Source: an uncultured Bacillaceae bacterium (GTDB lineage: Bacteria > Bacillota > Bacilli > Caldalkalibacillales > Caldalkalibacillaceae). Taken from it: 15,868 nucleotides of DNA. The DNA lies in contig CALBTX010000103.1 of assembly GCA_937967685.1 (NCBI GenBank), forward strand, positions 1-15,868, in the 5' to 3' direction. Within the stretch, counting starts at the first letter, position 1; each line of letters starts with the position of its first letter. Of this stretch, positions 1 to 6,791 are shown one piece after another. A program made the position numbers and the translations under genes. The notes below the pieces were generated by a model that was given only the letters and a program-made list of their open reading frames with translations, ran no database searches and had not been told where the DNA came from.

Positions 1-2
1 TG

Positions 3-107
3 AAGCAATGGAAGCAGTTTGAAACGAATTTGCAGATGGTAGCGCATTTGTCAATAAGGAAGTTGAGCTTTTTTTGGCAACAAGTCAAAGCCTTGTTGAA
101 GGAGTAG
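3..107 (+). CDS. C-terminal fragment of an unidentified upstream gene (partial)
   Basis: An open frame enters from the left edge and stops at TAG 105-107, inside the menE Shine-Dalgarno. This is the spacing expected of an upstream operon partner. The 34 visible residues end in FFWQQVKALLKE. They do not look like the C-terminus of MenB, the usual neighbour of menE in Bacillus. The helical tail could fit an alpha/beta hydrolase such as MenH, but there are too few residues to name it. A second frame (stop at 20-22, then open through the T7 run at 69-75) also reads plausibly, so a frame problem cannot be excluded. Confidence 0.35.
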   Translation, partial: KQWKQFETNLQMVAHLSIRKLSFFWQQVKALLKE

Positions 108-113
108 GCAGAC

Positions 114-1658
114 ATGGTCAGTCAAGTGATGCCCCATTGGCTGGGGCAACGTGCGGCACTTACACCGAACCGCAAAGCTTTAATCACCGAACGGGAAGAA
201 TGGACCTTTGCCGAGTTAAACAACAGGGCACTCGAAATCGCCTATGTCCTGGCGGAAAAAGGCGTCAAACGAGGCGATCATGTCGCCCTGCTGCTCGACA
301 ACGGGCTCCAGACCGTGGCCATATATCATGCCCTCAGTTATGTCGGTGCCGTTCTCGTCCCGCTAAACATCCGTTTGACAGCTGCTGAACTGACGTGGCA
401 AATTCGGGATGCCAAAGTGCGCTGGCTCGTTTTTGACGCCGCACACTCCAGCCGTGCCACTGTCTTGGCTCAGGAAGTGCCCGATGTTCAGGCGCTCCTT
501 TCGGACGCGTTGGCCAGGGAAGAAGACTGGCAGGGAAAGGGCAACAGGCACTTGCTGAAGGGCGATCGCCGCTTGCCGGCTGACATGATTCAGGCTGAGT
601 TGGATTTGAATAACATTCACGCGATTATTTATACATCCGGCACAACGGGACGTCCCAAGGGCGTGTTGTTAACTTACAGCAATCATTGGTGGAGCGCTGT
701 CGGATCGGTGTTGAATCTAGGCCTTGAGGAACACGATCGCTGGTTGGCTTGTTTGCCCTTTTTTCATGTCAGCGGCCTGTCCATATTAATGCGCAGTGTC
801 ATTTACGGGATTCCTGTGGTCGTCCAGGAAACATTTGTTCCGCAGGCCGTCAATGAAGCGATTGCTCAACAGCAAGTGACCATCATTTCCGTCGTCAGTG
901 CCATGTTGTCCCGAATGCTGGCAGAGTTGAAAGAAGCATCGTATCCGCAAACATTGCGCTGTGTGCTGCTTGGCGGAGGACCGGCTCCACAGCCGCTGCT
1001 TGAGGAATGTGTTCGCCGCCGCGTCCCCGTTTTTCAGACTTACGGCTTGACTGAGACCGCCTCGCAAATCGTCACGTTGGCGCCGGAGTACATGTTGGAC
1101 AAGCTCGGTTCGGCGGGGAAACCGCTCTTCCCGGCCCGGCTGAAGATTGAAAAAGACGGTCATGCGCTGCAACCGGGGGAAGTCGGAGAGATTGTTGTCT
1201 CTGGACCGAATGTCACCCAGGGGTATTTTAACCGTGAAGAAGCCACCCGTAAGTCCATCAAAAATGGCTGGCTTTATACGGGTGATCTGGGCTATGTGGA
1301 TGAAGAAGGTTTTCTGTACGTGGTGGACCGGCGCCAAGATTTGATCATCTCCGGAGGGGAAAATGTATATCCGGCAGAAGTTGAAGCCGTCTTGCTCGCT
1401 CATCCGGACATTGCCGAAGCAGGGGTGACGGGTGTTGGTGACGAACGATGGGGGCAAGTGCCCGTCGCTTTTGTGACTTTGAAAAGCCGTCGGGAAATCG
1501 ATGAAAAAGACATTCAACATTTTTGTCGGCAACGATTGGCCAAATACAAAGTACCTACAAAAATTTTCATCGTTGACCATCTGCCCCGCAATGCGACGAA
1601 CAAACTGATGCGCCGTGAATTATTAAACTTATTGCCTGCGGATGATGGTCAGACTTGA
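114..1658 (+). CDS. menE: 2-succinylbenzoate--CoA ligase MenE
   Basis: This adenylate-forming enzyme activates o-succinylbenzoate with ATP and CoA to OSB-CoA, the substrate of MenB in menaquinone synthesis; it acts in the cytoplasm. It has 514 residues, slightly longer than B. subtilis MenE. The P-loop-like motif YTSGTTGRPKG spans residues 173-183. Further on are LLGGGPAPQPLLEEC, QTYGLTETASQIVTL, the hinge region YTGDLGYVDEEGFLYVVDRR, and a C-terminal NATNKLMRR whose K497 is the catalytic lysine. The stretch from LLGGGPAP to the SAGKPLF motif closely resembles my recollection of B. subtilis MenE, which separates it from generic fatty acyl-CoA ligases. The start is ATG 114, with AAGGAG at 99-104 nine bases upstream. 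It is likely the last gene of a men operon lying to the left. I see no convincing terminator after it. Confidence 0.93.
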   Translation: MVSQVMPHWLGQRAALTPNRKALITEREEWTFAELNNRALEIAYVLAEKGVKRGDHVALLLDNGLQTVAIYHALSYVGAVLVPLNIRLTAAELTWQIRDAKVRWLVFDAAHSSRATVLAQEVPDVQALLSDALAREEDWQGKGNRHLLKGDRRLPADMIQAELDLNNIHAIIYTSGTTGRPKGVLLTYSNHWWSAVGSVLNLGLEEHDRWLACLPFFHVSGLSILMRSVIYGIPVVVQETFVPQAVNEAIAQQQVTIISVVSAMLSRMLAELKEASYPQTLRCVLLGGGPAPQPLLEECVRRRVPVFQTYGLTETASQIVTLAPEYMLDKLGSAGKPLFPARLKIEKDGHALQPGEVGEIVVSGPNVTQGYFNREEATRKSIKNGWLYTGDLGYVDEEGFLYVVDRRQDLIISGGENVYPAEVEAVLLAHPDIAEAGVTGVGDERWGQVPVAFVTLKSRREIDEKDIQHFCRQRLAKYKVPTKIFIVDHLPRNATNKLMRRELLNLLPADDGQT

Positions 1659-1750
1659 TGATATTTCCCTTAGTGCAGATGTATCAAGCGGTTAAGCGTT
1701 TACAAATCGTCATCCATATCAAAAAAGTCAAAATTTATTTCGAAAAACGG

Positions 1751-1779
1751 TTGACTTGCTCATGTAAGCATATTAAAAT
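1751..1779 (+). promoter_or_regulatory. Sigma-A-type promoter of the ilvE leader
   Basis: TTGACT (1751-1756) and TAAAAT (1774-1779) are separated by 17 bases. The promoter lies about 280 bases upstream of ilvE and directly in front of the structured leader, as expected for riboswitch control. The expected start of transcription is near 1786. Confidence 0.7.
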
Positions 1780-1819
1780 ACCATTAATTTAATCAATATC
1801 GGCAGGCAGAAGATGAGCA

Positions 1820-1962
1820 TCAGAAAGGTACTTGGGATTCCGTGGTTAAATGGATTAAACAGACATGTGTCATACACAAACTGGTCCGGGTGAAACCAAC
1901 ATCATTTGTCGGCAAATGATGTTCACCGTGAGGATATAAAGCCTCTGCGGATAAGATTCTGA
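1820..1962 (+). ncRNA. ykkC subtype-2 riboswitch aptamer, probable ppGpp class
   Basis: The outer helix P1a is TCAGAA (1820-1825) with TTCTGA (1957-1962). The conserved ykkC-family blocks appear in order. They are GGGATTCCG (1834-1842), a helix CAG..TGTGT/ACACA..CTG around 1860-1883, CTGGTCCGGGTGAAACC (1881-1897), a perfect 11-bp hairpin with TCGG loop (1898-1923), CACCGTG (1924-1930), and GAGGATATAAAGCCTC (1930-1945), the counterpart of the family's GGGAUAAAAGCCC. From the 11-bp hairpin onward the string matches my memory of PRPP/ppGpp-type aptamers (CACCGUGGGGAUAAAAG) better than guanidine-I, which has CACGG and GGGAGA. ppGpp-class members are known for sitting in front of branched-chain amino acid genes, and PRPP-class members in front of purine genes. 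That context is why ppGpp is favoured. The residue that separates PRPP from ppGpp lies in 1946-1956, where lengths differ, so the ligand is an inference. Confidence 0.72.
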
Positions 1963-2045
1963 CACCTAACGATTAGGGTTGTGACTTGTCCCGGGGGTCT
2001 TGTTTATTTGTAAGTGTCATTACATCTACCGTCAGATATCGTCAG
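1963..2045 (+). promoter_or_regulatory. Putative expression platform between riboswitch and ilvE
   Basis: Two structures here could compete with the aptamer. CCCGG (1990-1994) is complementary to CCGGG (1886-1890) within the aptamer core. GACACC (1961-1966) can pair with GGGGGTC (1993-1999), just before the T-rich TTGTTTATTT, and would break P1a. A small hairpin CCTAA-CGA-TTAGG lies at 1965-1977. The T-rich run is interrupted, so I cannot say whether control is at termination or at translation. Confidence 0.35.
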
Positions 2046-2059
2046 AAGGAGTGAGTTTC

Positions 2060-2962
2060 ATGAGCCAGTGGATCTTCATGGACGGAGAATTCGTCCCCAA
2101 GGACGAAGCCAAAATCTCTGTCTATGACCATGGATTCCTTTACGGGGATGGCGTTTTTGAAGGCATAAGGGCTTATTCCGGTAATGTCTTCCGGTTAAAA
2201 GAGCACTTGGAACGTCTTTACAATTCCGCCAAAGCCATCATGTTAGACATACCGTACACCATTGAAGAGGTGGAAAAAATCGTCATAGATACGTTGAGAA
2301 AGAACGAGTTAAAAGGTGATGCCTACATTAGACTCGTCGTCTCCAGGGGTAAAGGTGATCTTGGCCTTGATCCGGATTTTTGCAGCCGTCCCAACTTGAT
2401 CGTCATCGCTGAACAACTCACTCTTTACCCGGAAGAATTGTATGAAAATGGGTTGGAGATCGTCACTGTTCCGACAAAAAGGAACAGAGCGGATATTTTA
2501 AGCCCGAAAATAAAATCCTTAAACTATCTAAACAATATTTTGGTTAAATTGGAAGCAAAACTGGCCGGGTGCAATGAGGCGCTGATGTTAAACACCGAAG
2601 GGTATGTCACGGAAGGTTCGGGCGATAACGTGTTCCTTGTCAAAAACGGAGAGTTATATACACCCCCCGCTTATGTCGGGGCGTTGGAAGGCATTACGCG
2701 AGCAGCCGTCATTGAAATTGCTCAGGACTTGGGTTATGTTGTTAAGGAAGAACCGTTTACGAGATATGACGTTTACGTTGCCGATGAAGTGTTCTTAACG
2801 GGAACGGCAGCGGAAGTCATTTCTGTTGTCAAAGTGGATGGACGAACGATCGGAGACGGAACGCCGGGAAAACATACTCAGAAATTACTGGAGGCGTTTC
2901 GCAAAATGGTCAAGGAAGACGGAGTCAAAGTATATCCCGAACCCTCGAAACAAATCAGCTGA
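2060..2962 (+). CDS. ilvE: Branched-chain amino acid aminotransferase IlvE
   Basis: This PLP-dependent class IV aminotransferase carries out the last step of valine, isoleucine and leucine synthesis: it transfers the amino group of glutamate to the branched 2-oxo acids, and is reversible. It has 300 residues, normal for the Bacillus/archaeal-type enzyme. Visible features are YDHGFLYGDGVFEGIRAY near the N-terminus, SPKIKSLNYLNN with the PLP lysine K152, the family signature EGSGDNVFLV with E185, and the phosphate-binding GTAAEV near residue 250. The start is ATG 2060, with AAGGAG at 2046-2051 eight bases upstream. The frame stays open 20 codons further up, but that stretch lies in the leader and has no SD. 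The gene is preceded by the candidate ppGpp riboswitch and followed by the ilvB T-box. A D-amino acid aminotransferase is a weaker alternative; the ilv context decides it. Confidence 0.93.
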   Translation: MSQWIFMDGEFVPKDEAKISVYDHGFLYGDGVFEGIRAYSGNVFRLKEHLERLYNSAKAIMLDIPYTIEEVEKIVIDTLRKNELKGDAYIRLVVSRGKGDLGLDPDFCSRPNLIVIAEQLTLYPEELYENGLEIVTVPTKRNRADILSPKIKSLNYLNNILVKLEAKLAGCNEALMLNTEGYVTEGSGDNVFLVKNGELYTPPAYVGALEGITRAAVIEIAQDLGYVVKEEPFTRYDVYVADEVFLTGTAAEVISVVKVDGRTIGDGTPGKHTQKLLEAFRKMVKEDGVKVYPEPSKQIS

Positions 2963-3069
2963 AGCGCCGCATCATCGAACACGGCACGAACAAGGTGAGC
3001 AAGCTGGCAACAGTGGTTAATAGGTGGTGCGCAACGAGAGGTTAATAGGTGTGCAAAAAGTGTATAGAG

Positions 3070-3380
3070 GTACGCAAATCGTTGAAGGGGAAAAGTAGTC
3101 GAAGAGCCGTGTATCTGCAGAGAGCCGGATGGGCTGGGAACCGGTGATACATCCTTCGATGAACTCACCTCTGAGTGCCATTCTGAACTTGGGAGTAGGA
3201 ATGGTCGAGTGTTCAGCACTCGTTATCAAAATGAAACGGGAAAAGTCATTTTTTCCGTTTGCGAGGCATAATTCGCAAGAATTATGTAAATAAGGGTGGT
3301 ACCGTGGAAAGCAAAATCTTTTCACCCCTTGAAATGGTGGTTCATTCACCATGGTTATATGGGGAGAAAAGATTTTTTAT
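3070..3380 (+). ncRNA. T-box leader, leucine-specific (specifier CUC)
   Basis: This transcription-attenuation leader senses uncharged tRNA-Leu. The AGAGAGCCGG distal stem I element lies near 3119-3128. The specifier loop has GAA (3161-3163) then CTC (3164-3166), a Leu codon. A GAGTG/CACTC hairpin is near 3208-3223 and an AAACGG/CCGTTT hairpin near 3232-3260. An 8-bp CATAATTC-GCAA-GAATTATG stem lies near 3268-3286. The T-box AATAAGGGTGGTACCGTGG is at 3289-3307. Its UGGU bulge pairs with an acceptor end whose discriminator is A, as in tRNA-Leu. The 5' boundary is approximate. I see no convincing dedicated promoter in 2963-3075, so it may be transcribed by readthrough from ilvE. Confidence 0.92.
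3313..3378 (+). terminator. Intrinsic terminator of the ilvB T-box
   Basis: An 11-bp arm AAAATCTTTTC (3313-3323) pairs perfectly with GAAAAGATTTT (3366-3376). A CCCC/GGGG extension and an inner ATGGTG/CACCAT hairpin sit inside it. T6 lies at 3373-3378. It follows the T-box directly, as the alternative to the antiterminator. Confidence 0.92.
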
Positions 3381-3456
3381 ATGTTGTCAAAGATTTCTAT
3401 TTGTTCAAGATTGAGCTGATTCATTAATTAGAACCTTAAATTAGGAGGGTATGTTC

Positions 3457-5175
3457 ATGAAGCTCGAGGCAGATAAGGAAAGTCCTGCGAAAAGGCCGGA
3501 CACTTTAACGGGTGCAGACATGTTGGTAAAGGCGTTGAAAGAAGAGCAGGTGGAAGTCATTTTCGGCTATCCGGGAGGAGCGGTCTTATCCCTGTATGAC
3601 GCTTTATACGATTCGGGGATCCCTCATATTTTACCCAGACATGAGCAGGGAGCCGTCCATGCGGCCGAAGGTTATGCAAGGGTGACGGGAAAACCTGGTG
3701 TCGTCATCGCCACTTCCGGTCCCGGGGCTACCAATTTAGTCACAGGGATCGCCGATGCGATGATGGATTCTCTGCCCTTGGTTGTCATTACCGGGCAGGT
3801 AGCTTCTTCCGTGATCGGTTCGGATGCTTTTCAGGAAGCACCGACACTCGGCATCACGATGCCTATTACCAAACATAACTATCAAGTGAGCAGGGCAGAA
3901 GATATACCCCGGGTGATCAAAGAGGCCTTCCATATCGCAACAACCGGTCGACCGGGTCCTGTGCTTGTCGATCTTCCGAAAGACGTTTGCGTGGCAGAAG
4001 GGTCATATGAATTTCCCTCCAAAGTGAATCTCCGGGGGTATCAACCGACGCTGACACCCAATCGATTGCAGATCGGCAAAGTGGCGGCGGCGATTAAACA
4101 GGCCAAAAAACCCGTTATTCTAGCCGGTGCCGGCGTGCTTCATGCCCGAGGCCATCAATCATTGCTGGCTTTTGCCGAGAAAGTGAATATTCCCGTGACG
4201 AACACGTTATTAGGTTTGGGCAGTTTTCCAGGGACTCATCCTTTGTTTTTAGGCATGGCCGGCATGCATGGCGCTTATGCGGCAAACATGGCTCTGTATG
4301 AAGCGGATCTACTGATTAACATCGGCGCTCGCTTTGACGACCGTTTAACAGGCAACCTTGATCATTTCGCCAAATTTGCCAAAGTGGTCCACATTGATAT
4401 TGATCCTGCCGAAATTGGTAAAAACGTGCATACGGAAATTCCCGTCGTCGGTGACGCCAAAGTGGCCCTTGATATGTTGCTGGAGGAAAATGTGGAACGG
4501 GGAGATACGCAGGAGTGGATGAAGCACCTTGAGCAGCTGAAAAAGGAATATCCGTATTGGTATGTTCAAGACGGGAAAACGTTAAAACCGCAGCGTTTAA
4601 TTGAGATGATCCATCAGCTCACTCAAGGCGAGGCGATTGTCACCACTGATGTCGGTCAGCATCAAATGTGGGCGGCCCAGTACTATACGTTTGACCGTCC
4701 TAACCGCTGGGTGACTTCCGGCGGACTGGGCACGATGGGCTTTGGATTCCCCGCCGCGATCGGGGCGCAAATCGGAGAACCGGAATCACCGGTATTCGCT
4801 ATCCTCGGTGACGCCGGCTTCCAAATGACGCTGCAAGAATTGCCTTTGCTCAACGAATATGATCTGCCGATCAAAATTGTCATTTTGAATAATCATTCCT
4901 TGGGCATGGTGCGCCAGTGGCAAGAACTGTTTTATAAAGAAAGGTACTCGGAATCTTTAATTCCCAATCAACCCGATTATATGAAACTGGCCGAAGCGTA
5001 CGGCATTAAAGGGTTGAAAATCAATAACGAACAGGAAGCAGAGGCATTGTTGCAGGAGGCGGTCAATACATCCGGTCCTGTTTTAGTGGAATGTGTTGTC
5101 ACACCTGGGGAGAACGTGTACCCGATGGTCGCTCCCGGAAAAGGGATTCAACAGATGGTAGGTGTCAAACCGTGA
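3457..5175 (+). CDS. ilvB: Acetolactate synthase large (catalytic) subunit IlvB
   Basis: This TPP/FAD/Mg-dependent enzyme condenses two pyruvates to 2-acetolactate (valine, leucine) or pyruvate plus 2-oxobutyrate to 2-aceto-2-hydroxybutyrate (isoleucine), the committed step of the pathway. It has 572 residues, the usual length. The N-terminal Pyr domain has GYPGGAVLSLYDAL and RHEQGAVHAAEGYARVTGKPG, with catalytic E63. A central domain binds FAD. The C-terminal TPP domain has the diphosphate/Mg motif GDAGFQ (D452) ending in NN (478-479). The frame has ATG at 3451 and 3457. AGGAGG (3443-3448) is only two bases from the first and eight from the second, so 3457 is preferred. It is preceded by the leucine T-box and overlaps ilvN by GTGA. 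An anabolic rather than catabolic (AlsS) role follows from the small subunit next door. Confidence 0.95.
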   Translation: MKLEADKESPAKRPDTLTGADMLVKALKEEQVEVIFGYPGGAVLSLYDALYDSGIPHILPRHEQGAVHAAEGYARVTGKPGVVIATSGPGATNLVTGIADAMMDSLPLVVITGQVASSVIGSDAFQEAPTLGITMPITKHNYQVSRAEDIPRVIKEAFHIATTGRPGPVLVDLPKDVCVAEGSYEFPSKVNLRGYQPTLTPNRLQIGKVAAAIKQAKKPVILAGAGVLHARGHQSLLAFAEKVNIPVTNTLLGLGSFPGTHPLFLGMAGMHGAYAANMALYEADLLINIGARFDDRLTGNLDHFAKFAKVVHIDIDPAEIGKNVHTEIPVVGDAKVALDMLLEENVERGDTQEWMKHLEQLKKEYPYWYVQDGKTLKPQRLIEMIHQLTQGEAIVTTDVGQHQMWAAQYYTFDRPNRWVTSGGLGTMGFGFPAAIGAQIGEPESPVFAILGDAGFQMTLQELPLLNEYDLPIKIVILNNHSLGMVRQWQELFYKERYSESLIPNQPDYMKLAEAYGIKGLKINNEQEAEALLQEAVNTSGPVLVECVVTPGENVYPMVAPGKGIQQMVGVKP

Positions 5176-5702
5176 AACGTATACTGACTGTCATTGTCAA
5201 CGATCAGGTAGGGGTTTTAAATCGAATCACCGGATTGTTTTTGCGCCGGGGCTACAATATTGACAGCATTACGGTCGGCGGCACGGAAACGAAAGGGCTG
5301 TCGCGGATGACGATTGTCGTCAATGTGGCCCGGGAAGAGGATATTGAACAGGTCATCAAACAGCTGTACAAACAAATTGACGTCATTAAAGTGACCGATA
5401 TTACGAATGTGCCTGCCGTGGCCAGGGAACTGGTCATGATTAAAATCCTCAGCAGCCCGCAAAACCGCTCTGAGGTGATGGATCTGATTCAGCCTTTCCG
5501 TGCCTCCGTGATTGATGTCGCCAGAGACAATATTACCATTCAAGCCACCGGAGACACGGATAAGATTGAGGCGTTGATTGAAGTTTTGAAGCCTTACGGG
5601 ATCAAAGAGATGGCTCGAACCGGGGTGACCGCCTTCAAAAGAGGCTTGGAGCGAAAAGGAGAGGTCACCAGCTTAAATCAGAATCAAGCGACCTCGCTTT
5701 GA
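5172..5702 (+). CDS. ilvN: Acetolactate synthase small (regulatory) subunit IlvN/IlvH
   Basis: This subunit binds IlvB, raises its activity and confers feedback inhibition by branched-chain amino acids, valine in the known cases. It has 176 residues, the common long form. The N-terminal ACT domain (about residues 2-78) reads RILTVIVNDQVGVLNRITGLF, then RRGYNIDSITVGG, and is followed by the C-terminal ALS small-subunit domain. The start is GTG 5172, overlapping the ilvB stop codon in GTGA, with a GGTAGG SD-like sequence about nine bases upstream. The frame is open further upstream, but that part lies in ilvB in another frame and does not match the family. The overlap implies translational coupling, which suits a two-subunit enzyme. 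The Bacillus name ilvH is equally valid. Confidence 0.94.
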   Translation: MKRILTVIVNDQVGVLNRITGLFLRRGYNIDSITVGGTETKGLSRMTIVVNVAREEDIEQVIKQLYKQIDVIKVTDITNVPAVARELVMIKILSSPQNRSEVMDLIQPFRASVIDVARDNITIQATGDTDKIEALIEVLKPYGIKEMARTGVTAFKRGLERKGEVTSLNQNQATSL

Positions 5703-5778
5703 TGTCAATCAGGACTTGTTAGTACAATTTTTATATAAAATACATCTCATTCTAATTCAAAAAAGGAGACGATGAAAA

Positions 5779-6774
5779 ATGGCAAAAATGTACTATGATC
5801 AAGATTTAACACTGGATGGTTTGCAAGGAAAGAAAGTAGCGATCATCGGCTATGGATCTCAAGGTCATGCCCATGCACAAAACTTACGTGATAACGGGAT
5901 CGAAGTTGTCGTCGGATTGAGAGAAGGTCGTTCCTGGCAGCAGGCTGAGGAAGACGGCTTTAAGGTTTACTCCGTGGGAGAAGCGACACAACAAGCCGAC
6001 ATCGTTATGATTTTATTGCCGGATGAAATTCAACCTGCCGTTTACAATAAAGAAATTAAACCGAACTTATCCAGCGGCAAGGCACTCGCTTTTGCGCACG
6101 GATTTAACGTGCATTTCGGTCAAGTGGTTCCTCCTGAAGATGTTGACGTATTTTTGTCGGCTCCGAAAGGCCCCGGACATATTGTCCGCCGCGTCTTTGA
6201 AAACGGGGGCGGGGTTCCCGCATTAGTGGCCGTCTATCAAGATGCGACCGGTAAAGCGAACGACATAGCTTTGTCTTATTGTAAAGGTATTGGTGCCGGC
6301 CGGGCCGCTGTCATTGAAACGACATTCCGTGAGGAAACCGAGACCGACTTGTTTGGGGAGCAAGCCGTTCTCTGCGGTGGATTATCTGCTTTAATTAAAG
6401 CCGGTTTCGAGACGTTGACGGAGGCCGGTTATCAACCTGAGGTGGCATATTTTGAATGTCTGCATGAAATGAAACTGATTGTCGATCTGCTTTATGAAGA
6501 TGGACTGGAAGGCATGCGCTATTCCGTTTCCGATACGGCTCAGTGGGGTGATTTCACGGGCGGACCGCGCATTATCAATGAAGAAACGAAGAAGGAAATG
6601 AAGAAAATGCTGGCCGAAATCCAATCCGGGGAGTTCGCCAAGGGTTGGGTGCTTGAAAATCAAGCCAACCGTCCGATGTTCAATGCGATCAACCGCCGTG
6701 AAAATGAACATCTGTTAACGAAGGTAGGTCAGGAATTGCGCGCCAAGATGCCGTTTATTAAACCCCAAAAATAA
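5779..6774 (+). CDS. ilvC: Ketol-acid reductoisomerase IlvC
   Basis: This Mg-dependent enzyme isomerises and reduces acetohydroxy acids to 2,3-dihydroxy acids using NADPH, the second common step of valine, isoleucine and leucine synthesis. It has 331 residues, so it is the short class I form. The Rossmann motif GYGSQGHAHAQNLRDNG is followed by VGLREGRSW, a short basic/serine loop of the kind that fits NADPH preference. The knotted C-terminal domain has EETETDLFGEQ with metal ligands D190 and E194, and FECLHEMKLIVDLLYEDG. The start is ATG 5779 with AAGGAG at 5763-5768. An ATG at 5772 is out of frame. A 76-base gap separates it from ilvN, the longest inside the ilvB-leuB block. I do not see a promoter there that I would defend. 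Confidence 0.96.
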   Translation: MAKMYYDQDLTLDGLQGKKVAIIGYGSQGHAHAQNLRDNGIEVVVGLREGRSWQQAEEDGFKVYSVGEATQQADIVMILLPDEIQPAVYNKEIKPNLSSGKALAFAHGFNVHFGQVVPPEDVDVFLSAPKGPGHIVRRVFENGGGVPALVAVYQDATGKANDIALSYCKGIGAGRAAVIETTFREETETDLFGEQAVLCGGLSALIKAGFETLTEAGYQPEVAYFECLHEMKLIVDLLYEDGLEGMRYSVSDTAQWGDFTGGPRIINEETKKEMKKMLAEIQSGEFAKGWVLENQANRPMFNAINRRENEHLLTKVGQELRAKMPFIKPQK

Positions 6775-6791
6775 TGAAGAGGTGATAAGCA

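Noticed and set aside
74..388. TTG-initiated 104-residue frame overlapping menE
   Set aside because: It has no SD, overlaps the strong menE frame, and reads as a low-complexity arginine/glycine-rich shadow translation.
786..1580. 264-codon open frame on the minus strand of menE
   Set aside because: It is antisense to a confidently identified gene and shows no recognisable motif, so it is a codon-bias shadow.
1730..1749. CodY-like sequence (ATTTCGAAAAA) just upstream of the ilvE -35 box
   Set aside because: It lacks the spacing of the AATTTTCWGAAAATT consensus by at least one base. CodY control of ilv genes is plausible, but this site is not good enough to call.
1659..1750. Terminator after menE
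   Set aside because: Only a 6-bp CTTGAT/ATCAAG pair with a 23-base loop and no T-run was found.
3040..3068. Possible promoter for the ilvB T-box (TATAGA at 3063-3068)
   Set aside because: No acceptable -35 lies at 16-18 bases; the best is a 4/6 match at 15 bases.
5716..5745. Possible promoter between ilvN and ilvC (TTGTTA and AT-rich sequence)
   Set aside because: The spacing to any TATAAT-like hexamer is wrong (12-14 bases).
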